From a virus: a stretch of DNA of 23,665 bases. This document shows positions 6,717-13,067 of the stretch, in pieces. The DNA lies in the IMG/VR virus record IMGVR_UViG_3300031801_000619, positions 1 to 23,665 of that record, one strand, 5' to 3'. The stretch's first letter is position 1. Every line of letters begins with the position of its first letter. The translations under genes were made by a program, and so were the position numbers. A model generated the notes under the pieces. The model saw only the letters and a program-made list of their open reading frames with translations, was not told the origin of the DNA and ran no database searches.

Positions 6717-7828
6717 TTATGATGGGTAAAGTTGTCGTATCTATAATTTGGGCATTTTGGATGATGGCAATGTCTACTGCTGAAGGGCAAGACCCAATGA
6801 AAGAAAAACTTGGAGTCGGTGCACCAAAATCAGAATACAATCCAACGTATAGTTCGACATTTGAACGAGTAAAGAAAAGGGGCCATGTCATTTGTGGAAC
6901 CAATGATGAGTTTCCAGGCTTCTCACAAGAAATATGGAATAATGAAGATGGTGATAGATGGGAGGGGTTCGATGTTGATATTTGTCGTGCAGTTGCAGCA
7001 GCAATGTTCGGTGATGCAGATGCAATCGAATTTACTATAGTCAATGGAAAGACAAGGTTTGAATTCTTAATAGATGGTTCAATAGATATTCTTTCTGCAG
7101 CAACCACGTATACTTACACAAGGAATGTTGCAAAGAAACTGGAATTCATGCCCACCACATTTTATGATGGTCAAGGATTCATTGTAAGGAAAACTCTTGG
7201 TGTATCCTCTGCAAAACAACTTGCAGGTGCAAAGATATGTTTTAGTGGTAGTGGAACAGCTGCAAAGAACATTGCAGACTTCTTTGAATTGCATGGAATA
7301 AATTATATCCCTGTCGCAGTAAAACCCACAGAAAAAACAAAGAACGTATACAAAAGTGGTGAGTGTGATATGTATGGTACTGATAGGTCTGGTCTTGCAT
7401 CAAACCGATTGAGTTTTGCTGATCCAGAACGACACATGATACTTCCAGAGATTATCTCAAAAGAACCACTTGGGCCAGTTGTTAAGTATGGAGATCAAAA
7501 ATGGTCAGATGTTGTTCGATGGACAATATATGTTCTTTTTATTGCAGAAGAAATGGGAATAAATTCAAAGAACGTAGACAGTTTTAAGAATCATATAGAC
7601 CCAAACATTCAACGATTTATGGGTGAGAAAAATGGAGAAGATCATCCTCATCTTGGAGATAAATTGGGGCTAGGTGCAACTTGGTCTTATGATATAATTA
7701 AACAAATTGGAAATTATAAACAAATATATGAACGAAATGTGGGGCCGGATACCCCAATAGGATTACAGCGAGAATTGAATCAACTTTATAGTCATGGAGG
7801 ATTATTGTATGCGCCACCATTGAAGTAG
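6713..7828 (+). CDS. aapJ-like: periplasmic general L-amino-acid-binding protein (AapJ-like)
   Basis: The product (371 residues) has a signal peptide of roughly 25 residues (VVVSIIWAFWMMAMSTAEG) and a mature domain typical of family 3 solute-binding proteins of polar amino-acid ABC transporters. Seen are VKKRGHVICG, GFDVDICRAVAAAMFGD, TRFEFLIDGSIDIL and the TYTYTRN stretch usual in AapJ. AapJ delivers many L-amino acids to the AapQMP permease, but no permease or ATPase gene is present, so it would have to use host partners. The start overlaps the cytochrome stop as ATGA; ATGs at 6719 and 6722 are alternatives. The gene was probably acquired from an alphaproteobacterial host. A virion or decoy role cannot be excluded. 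Confidence 0.88.
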   Translation: MIMMGKVVVSIIWAFWMMAMSTAEGQDPMKEKLGVGAPKSEYNPTYSSTFERVKKRGHVICGTNDEFPGFSQEIWNNEDGDRWEGFDVDICRAVAAAMFGDADAIEFTIVNGKTRFEFLIDGSIDILSAATTYTYTRNVAKKLEFMPTTFYDGQGFIVRKTLGVSSAKQLAGAKICFSGSGTAAKNIADFFELHGINYIPVAVKPTEKTKNVYKSGECDMYGTDRSGLASNRLSFADPERHMILPEIISKEPLGPVVKYGDQKWSDVVRWTIYVLFIAEEMGINSKNVDSFKNHIDPNIQRFMGEKNGEDHPHLGDKLGLGATWSYDIIKQIGNYKQIYERNVGPDTPIGLQRELNQLYSHGGLLYAPPLK

Positions 7829-7838
7829 GAGGTGTAGG

Positions 7839-8507
7839 ATGGAAAAGTTTAATCAATTTTCAAAAGTACCAGAAGACAGAACAGCTGTAGATAATATTCT
7901 GCGAGTCAATCACGGCAATCAAATGAGATTGAACTTGATGGCGGACGCAAAAGCCAATATCATGATTACAGTTGCATCTGTTGTGTTTTCTATCGCGATT
8001 GCAAACCTTGATAATGAGTTGGTAAAATGGCCACTTCTAACATTTGCATTTGGTTGTTTTTTTGCACTACTCTTTGCAATATTTGCAATCATACCAAAAA
8101 CAGATTATCCAAAAGATGTAACAGGAGATATAGATAGAAAATCTCCACTATTCAATCCTTTGTTTTTCGGACACTTTGCACATCTTCCAATAGAAGAATA
8201 TAAGGAAGATTATGCAGAAACTTTAATGACTGATGATTCTGTATATGATGCCATGGCCGGTGACATATATGGACAAGGTAAAGTTCTTGCACTTAGAAAA
8301 TATAAATTCCTCAAGTGGTCATACATGAGTTTTCTTTTAGGGATGGTAAGTGCAGTTATAGTATTTGTTTTACAAGGCCCTTTTGGAGATGTTATTTTAG
8401 ATGGTGCATCAAATATACTTGATGTAATCATAGGTGAATTGAATTTTACTTTGGATGGAATGAAACATTTGTTGTGTCAATCTTCTTCAGTATGTAGAGA
8501 AATATAA
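7839..8507 (+). CDS. PycTM-type (DUF5706) Pycsar-effector-like membrane protein
   Basis: The 222-residue protein resembles the PycTM/DUF5706 family. It has an N-terminal helix with NQMRLNLMADAKANIMITVA, two membrane segments (about 39-57 and 66-87), the family signature NPLFFGHFAHLPIEEYKED, the DIYGQGKVLALRKYKFLKWSY helix and a third membrane segment (about 160-178). In bacterial Pycsar defence, PycTM proteins are cyclic-pyrimidine-gated effectors that damage the inner membrane. Here no pyrimidine cyclase is visible, and the gene overlaps a holin-like gene by one base. A strong TAGGAGGTG ribosome-binding site precedes it. Its N terminus MEKFNQFSK is a weak relative of the MKTF motif. Lysis, superinfection exclusion or ligand sequestration are all possible roles. 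Confidence 0.8.
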   Translation: MEKFNQFSKVPEDRTAVDNILRVNHGNQMRLNLMADAKANIMITVASVVFSIAIANLDNELVKWPLLTFAFGCFFALLFAIFAIIPKTDYPKDVTGDIDRKSPLFNPLFFGHFAHLPIEEYKEDYAETLMTDDSVYDAMAGDIYGQGKVLALRKYKFLKWSYMSFLLGMVSAVIVFVLQGPFGDVILDGASNILDVIIGELNFTLDGMKHLLCQSSSVCREI

Positions 8508-8782
8508 TGAATAAAACAATACATGAACATTGGAGAGATTGGGCAGCAGTAGTTTATCTATTTCTCTGTGTAGTAGACTTTTTTATTGCGCCTTTAATGT
8601 GGAACATAGGCATGACAATGATGAGTGATGAAATTAAAATGAACACAAGTAGATGGGTTCCTCTTACATTACAAGGAGGTGCCATGCTACATTTAAGTTT
8701 TGGAGCAATATTAGGTGCGACATCTTGGAATAAACATAAAGAAATTACTAATGGGAATGGCGATAAGCCTGATTCTCACTAG
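8507..8782 (+). CDS. holin-like membrane protein
   Basis: This 91-residue protein starts at a TAATG overlap with the preceding gene. It has hydrophobic segments at about 12-38 (WAAVVYLFLCVVDFFIAPLM) and about 53-73 (PLTLQGGAMLHLSFGAILGA) and a short hydrophilic tail. The combination W..LTLQGG..L(H)...GAILG followed by a charged tail is what I recall from a group of phage holins, so I call it a probable holin. Its end overlaps the lipase gene by 68 bases, so this and the two flanking genes are likely expressed as one unit. Confidence 0.68.
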   Translation: MNKTIHEHWRDWAAVVYLFLCVVDFFIAPLMWNIGMTMMSDEIKMNTSRWVPLTLQGGAMLHLSFGAILGATSWNKHKEITNGNGDKPDSH

Positions 8783-9509
8783 CTGTGCAAAGCACAACAA
8801 AGACGACAAAACACATAATGATTTGGGTAGTGGTGATAAGTCAAATTTACCAGTTTCACTAACTTCACTCATTGAACACGCAGAATTGTGTAAAGCAATT
8901 TACGATTTAGGTGGTGATCAAAAGGATGAAGTTGCGTTTGAGGTAAAACAAGATAATGGAATATCAATAATTGTTATTAGGGGTACAGCAAATGAGGCAA
9001 ATGTACTATCTGATATTGATGTAAGATTGGTAAGTGATACACGTACAGGAATCCGGCTACATAAAGGATTTAGAGATGCCGCTGTAACTATAATGCAAAT
9101 TATAGATACTTCAACCACGACAGGAAGAAATACTGTTCAAGGAACGAGACTTACATACCCTCTTGAACATACAGTACACGTTACAGGACACAGTTTAGGT
9201 GGAGCTGTTGCTCAAATAATAGGAATGTGGCTCCACAAGAGAGGTAAAAATGTTCAAATTTACTCTTACGGATCACCAAAAGTTTCTGATCAAGTTTTGT
9301 CTGGTGGACAACCCACTCATTGGCGTGTGGTTCGCCGTAGCGATCCTATCCCTTTTAGCCCTCCTTGGCCTTATGCTCATACCGGGCTTTTTATAGATAG
9401 TCAAGATTTGGATTGGGGTGCAGACAACGATAATGGTTTGATTTCTAAAACAGATGGATTAACTCATGCCATAGCAAAATACGTGGAAACATTAAAAGAA
9501 CAACTATAA
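8715..9509 (+). CDS. class 3 lipase-like lipoprotein
   Basis: From the GTG at 8715, with GGAG at 8702-8705, the protein (264 residues) begins with a basic n-region (INIKK), a hydrophobic core and lipobox LTSC with C24, so it should be a lipid-anchored envelope protein; ATG 8751 would leave a poorer signal. The alpha/beta-hydrolase core shows RGTAN (about 89-93), HKGFRDAA, the nucleophile elbow GHSLGGAVA with S160, YGSPKVSD, and RRSDPIPF with D210; H251 or H222 would complete the triad. This is the Lipase_3 pattern, expected to cleave acylglycerols or phospholipids. Sitting directly after a holin-like gene, it may disrupt the outer membrane during lysis. Confidence 0.88.
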   Translation: MRHLGINIKKLLMGMAISLILTSCAKHNKDDKTHNDLGSGDKSNLPVSLTSLIEHAELCKAIYDLGGDQKDEVAFEVKQDNGISIIVIRGTANEANVLSDIDVRLVSDTRTGIRLHKGFRDAAVTIMQIIDTSTTTGRNTVQGTRLTYPLEHTVHVTGHSLGGAVAQIIGMWLHKRGKNVQIYSYGSPKVSDQVLSGGQPTHWRVVRRSDPIPFSPPWPYAHTGLFIDSQDLDWGADNDNGLISKTDGLTHAIAKYVETLKEQL

Positions 9510-9514
9510 TAATG

Positions 9515-9522
9515 AATAAATA
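9515..9522 (+). promoter_or_regulatory. T4-like late promoter box AATAAATA
   Basis: GAATAAATA lies in the 42-base gap before the gene at 9552 and matches the late box TATAAATA of T4 and the NATAAATA form described for T4-like cyanophages. Transcription would start about six bases downstream, leaving a leader that holds the AGGAG ribosome-binding site at 9541-9545. The assignment rests on motif and position only. Confidence 0.55.
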
Positions 9523-9551
9523 TTAAAAAGAAAAAATACTAGGAGTAAAAC

Positions 9552-10418
9552 ATGGCAGAAGAAGAATTAGTCGATTTTGGATTTAGTGCCGTTACGGCAG
9601 ATGAATACGATAGAGACAATACCGATGGAGAAAACACAGGGAGTGGAGGTTCTGCTAGTCCAGACGCATTAGCATCAATGGACGCCAAGATAGAACAGAT
9701 CATGGCCGCCATATCAAGTAAACCAGATGATGTAAGTAATGATTTTGGATTTTCTCAAGAAGATAAAGATAAACAAGATGAAACGTTAGCAGGTATCGAA
9801 CTAAAGATCGATAAAATTCTGTCATTAGAACAAGATGAAGAACGGGCACAGACAACCGCAGATATCCTTGCTCAATTGAATGATGCAACAGGAGAGTCTA
9901 GAACATCTTCTGCAAAGGCAACTGAAGCTGTAGGAAAACAAGATGAGATCATGGATTTCCTAGAAAGTATGTCACCAAAGATTGACAAGATTCTCAAACT
10001 AGAAAGTCTTGAAAGCCTGTTAGAAGGAACATCAGGAAAGTTAGATAGTTTGACTGCATCTCAAGTACAGTCTGTTACTGCTGAACCACCAGACTTAACT
10101 CCGATTATGGAAAAACTAGAATGGTTGGATAAAGATGTACAGAAGATTCTAAAGATGGAACAGTTAGAAGCTGTCCAGAGTCTTCAGAAGTCATCTTCAG
10201 ATATGACTACAGTTGTTAAAGAGATTGAGGAGAGAAAGAAAGATATAAACTTAAAATATAAGTCACGTATGTTAGCAGTTGAGAAATTGATTGTCCCTTT
10301 GATAGATAATCTTCAGAAGGATGGAGAAACTAAAGAATATATTAAATGGCCCAATAGAACAGCAATTCTTGAAGCTCAAAAAACTAAAATATTACAAGTT
10401 ACGAGATCAGAAATATGA
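9552..10418 (+). CDS. probable virion-associated protein with internal repeats
   Basis: This 288-residue acidic protein follows a late promoter box and an AGGAG site. It contains two DFGFS motifs (8-12 and 64-68) and a repeated helical unit of the form KI[ED]KIL-L-E at 46-51, 85-90, 143-148 and, degenerate, VQKIL at 196-200, which suggests a coiled-coil or solenoid-like rod. The C terminus has a conserved-looking KEYIKWPNRT block. DFGF-containing proteins of this design recur in T4-like marine phages, where I remember them only as putative structural proteins. Late expression fits a virion role. It overlaps the next gene by four bases. Confidence 0.75.
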   Translation: MAEEELVDFGFSAVTADEYDRDNTDGENTGSGGSASPDALASMDAKIEQIMAAISSKPDDVSNDFGFSQEDKDKQDETLAGIELKIDKILSLEQDEERAQTTADILAQLNDATGESRTSSAKATEAVGKQDEIMDFLESMSPKIDKILKLESLESLLEGTSGKLDSLTASQVQSVTAEPPDLTPIMEKLEWLDKDVQKILKMEQLEAVQSLQKSSSDMTTVVKEIEERKKDINLKYKSRMLAVEKLIVPLIDNLQKDGETKEYIKWPNRTAILEAQKTKILQVTRSEI

Positions 10419-11164
10419 AATTTACAGACTTAAAACAAGAACTTTTAGAGGGTGTATATGATCCCGGTATATTTAAAGCATTCTTCTTAGCAGGAGGCTC
10501 TGGTTCTGGTAAATCATATTCCGCAGAAAAAGCAACAGGTTCTGCCTCAGGAAAGTTTCAATGGCACGAAAAAATAGAAGCTAAAATTACTCCCGGTAAG
10601 GTAGGACCTTATGGATTGAAAGTTGTCAACTCAGATGAACAATTAGAATTCGGATTACTGAAAGCAAAGATGTCCTCTAATATGAGGACATATACTGATG
10701 ATGAAACGACAAAAAAAGAACTTATTCGGGCAAGAGGAAAAAAAGTAACAGCAAAAAGAGAACAGTTGTGGGTTAATGGTAGACTAGGATTAATCATTGA
10801 TGGTACTGCTCATGACTTATTAAAACTATCTGACAGAAAGAAAACCCTTGAAGATGTTGGTTATGACACCTACATGATATTTGTCAATACATCTCTTGAT
10901 ATTGCTCTTCAACAAAATCAAAACAGAGCTCGAAAACTTAAAGATGAAGTTATTCATAGAACATGGGAAGAAGTACAAGGAATTAAGGATGGACTTGCTA
11001 ACCTATTTGTTGGTGGATTTGTTGAGATTGTCAACAATAGAGCTGGAGAAGATGTGTTTCGAAAAGCATTCGTTGAAGTAGGTAAACTCATAAAAAAACC
11101 ACCAAACAAACCCGCCGCAAAAATGTGGATAGCACACGAATTAGAGAGTAAAGACAGAACTTGA
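10415..11164 (+). CDS. P-loop kinase / zeta-toxin-like protein
   Basis: The 249-residue protein has Walker A AGGSGSGKS (26-34), a later hydrophobic strand ending in acid (GLIIDGTAHD) and a helix with Arg/Lys in QNQNRARKLKDE that could be a lid. The overall order resembles zeta-toxin-like or small-molecule kinases found in phages. The substrate is unknown. The N terminus MKFTDLKQELLEG contains L10-L11-E12-G, a good fit to the prohead protease rule, so it may be another packaged protein; this is inference. It is coupled to the putative virion protein by ATGA. Its stop codon lies inside the -35 element of the promoter that follows. Confidence 0.8.
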   Translation: MKFTDLKQELLEGVYDPGIFKAFFLAGGSGSGKSYSAEKATGSASGKFQWHEKIEAKITPGKVGPYGLKVVNSDEQLEFGLLKAKMSSNMRTYTDDETTKKELIRARGKKVTAKREQLWVNGRLGLIIDGTAHDLLKLSDRKKTLEDVGYDTYMIFVNTSLDIALQQNQNRARKLKDEVIHRTWEEVQGIKDGLANLFVGGFVEIVNNRAGEDVFRKAFVEVGKLIKKPPNKPAAKMWIAHELESKDRT

Positions 11165-11188
11165 CTTATTGATATTTCGTGGTATAAT
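11161..11188 (+). promoter_or_regulatory. sigma70-like promoter before the primase gene
   Basis: TTGACT (11161-11166), a 16-base spacer and TATAAT (11183-11188) with an extended TG element (TGGTATAAT). The 15-base TCGTGGTATAATATA block recurs in the promoter at 19435. The predicted start of transcription is at or within one or two bases of the primase ATG at 11194, so the transcript would be leaderless or nearly so. No Shine-Dalgarno sequence is visible before that ATG. Confidence 0.8.
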
Positions 11189-11193
11189 ATATT

Positions 11194-12207
11194 ATGAGTT
11201 TATATACAGATCAAAAATACGTGGGATTAATCTCACCTCGCCTAGACAGGTTAAAATTAGTACGCCCCAATCTTTGGAACTCACGATGTCCTATTTGTGG
11301 TGATTCTCAAAAAAATAAAGCAAAGAAACGATTATACATCTACGCAAAGAAGCAAGACTTGTTTGTAAAATGTCATAATTGTGGATATGGTTCTAATCTT
11401 GGAAATTTTATAAAGACTCTTGATCCTCACTTACATGGTCAATATGTAATGGAAAGATATAGTCAGGGTCAAAATGGTCGTGGTAAAACAAAAGAACCAG
11501 AATTTAAATTTGAACCACCAAAATTCAAACCCAAACCAACTACCATTGAATTACCCTCTATAGGCTCTCTCACACGCACTCACCACGCCCGTTTATTCTA
11601 TGAAGGTAGAAAGATGCCTGATTCTTTCTTGGAAAGAGTTTTCTATGCAGAAGACTTTAGAGAGTGGGCAGTATCAGTATCCGAAATAGATTATTCTAAT
11701 TTGGGTAAAGAAGAACCAAGAATGGTTATCCCATTTTTTGATACAGAAGGAAAATTAATTGCCGCTCAAGGTAGAGCTCTAGGAAGTCACGAACTCCGAT
11801 ATATTACTATCAAGGTTACTGAAGACAGCCCTAAAGTTTATGGGTTGGAACGATGGAAATCAGAGGAACATACATATATTGTAGAAGGTCCAATTGACTC
11901 AATGTTCCTTCCAAATTGTCTTGCCGTTGCTGGAGGAGATCTCCAGTCAATAAAATTAGACAAGAAACAATGTGTGTTAATATTCGACAATGAGCCGAGA
12001 AATGAACATACTGTTAAAAAATTGATGAAGGCTATAGATGATGGATGGTCTGTTGTTATTTGGTCTAAAGATAAAAAGTTCAAAGATATTAATGATTTGA
12101 TTATGAGTGGTCTGTTAACTGATGAAATCTTGGATATGATAAATAAAACTACTATGAAGGGATTGGAAGCGGATTGGGCAGCCAGAGAGTGGAGAAATGT
12201 CCATTGA
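11194..12207 (+). CDS. 61: DNA primase, T4 gp61-like
   Basis: The 337-residue protein has an N-terminal zinc ribbon (C32 and C35 in CPICGDS, C60 and C63 in CHNCG), a Pro/Lys linker (about 98-122) and a TOPRIM-like catalytic core with YIVEGPIDSMF (E about 231), AVAGGD and LIFDNEPRN (D about 262). This is the arrangement of phage primases, which make RNA primers for lagging-strand synthesis with the replicative helicase. Length and order fit T4-like gp61 proteins. It is first in the DNA-metabolism block and is served by its own sigma70-like promoter. Its 3' end overlaps thyX by 11 bases. Confidence 0.88.
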   Translation: MSLYTDQKYVGLISPRLDRLKLVRPNLWNSRCPICGDSQKNKAKKRLYIYAKKQDLFVKCHNCGYGSNLGNFIKTLDPHLHGQYVMERYSQGQNGRGKTKEPEFKFEPPKFKPKPTTIELPSIGSLTRTHHARLFYEGRKMPDSFLERVFYAEDFREWAVSVSEIDYSNLGKEEPRMVIPFFDTEGKLIAAQGRALGSHELRYITIKVTEDSPKVYGLERWKSEEHTYIVEGPIDSMFLPNCLAVAGGDLQSIKLDKKQCVLIFDNEPRNEHTVKKLMKAIDDGWSVVIWSKDKKFKDINDLIMSGLLTDEILDMINKTTMKGLEADWAAREWRNVH

Positions 12208-13054
12208 AGTAGATTATAGAGGAAAGAAAATAATAAAAGAATACAAGATCCATGAACACGGGTTTGTAAAATTACTTGATGTCATGGGCGATGATGAGGA
12301 AGTAGAAAACGCCGCACGTATTAGTTATGGAGAAGGAACAAGAAAGGTAAGCCATACGCGTAATCTTATACGCTACCTAATGAGACATAAACACACCTCA
12401 CCCTTTGAGATGTGTGAAGTTAAGTTCCATATTAAATTACCCATCTTTGTTATGCGCCAGTTAGTCCGTCATAGAACGGCAAACCTGAACGAGTACTCTG
12501 GGCGGTACTCTGTCATGTCAGATGACTTTTATTTTCCAAAAGGGGATAGTCTTAAACCCCAATCAACGACAAATAAACAAGGTAGAGAAGAAGGAGAGTT
12601 AGGTAATGATATCGGCGAAATCGAATTTGAAATGTATCGTATTTTTGATGGAGCAGAAAACGCCTACCATAACCTACTAGATTGGAATGTATCAAGAGAG
12701 CTAGCGAGAATAGTTCTCCCTGTGTCGAACTATACCGAAGTAATATGGAAGATAGATCTACACAACTTCTTTCATGTCGTTAATTTACGAGCAGAAAAAC
12801 ATGCTCAACAAGAAATACAAGATTATGCCAACGCAATGTATCATTTGGTATATCCACATTTTCCAATATGTTGTGAAGCATTTGAACATTATGTAAGAAA
12901 TGCTGTTACATTTTCAGAACAAGAAATGGATGTTATTAAAAGTCTTTTAGAATTTGCAGATACAAAAGCGGCAATGGCGGGTTGTATGGCTGATTATGAA
13001 GGCTGGCACTTAGGAAAACGAGAAACAGAAGAATTTTTAGAAAAAATAAAATAA
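12197..13054 (+). CDS. thyX: flavin-dependent thymidylate synthase ThyX
   Basis: The 285-residue protein carries the ThyX signature RHRTANLNEYS (residues 91-101, RHR-x7-S) followed by GRYSV, and the family blocks ISYGEGTRK, RYLMRHKHTSPFE and HNFFHVVNLR. ThyX makes dTMP from dUMP using FAD, NADPH and methylenetetrahydrofolate. It is typical of alphaproteobacteria and their phages that lack ThyA. It overlaps the primase gene and is followed directly by the ribonucleotide reductase, so the pair supplies deoxynucleotides for phage replication. Confidence in function is high. Confidence 0.96.
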   Translation: MSIEVDYRGKKIIKEYKIHEHGFVKLLDVMGDDEEVENAARISYGEGTRKVSHTRNLIRYLMRHKHTSPFEMCEVKFHIKLPIFVMRQLVRHRTANLNEYSGRYSVMSDDFYFPKGDSLKPQSTTNKQGREEGELGNDIGEIEFEMYRIFDGAENAYHNLLDWNVSRELARIVLPVSNYTEVIWKIDLHNFFHVVNLRAEKHAQQEIQDYANAMYHLVYPHFPICCEAFEHYVRNAVTFSEQEMDVIKSLLEFADTKAAMAGCMADYEGWHLGKRETEEFLEKIK

Positions 13055-13067
13055 GAAAGAAAAAATC

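Noticed and set aside
6670-7294. Minus-strand frames of 145 and 71 residues across the aapJ-like gene
   Set aside because: They are antisense shadows of a strongly recognisable protein and have no start signals.
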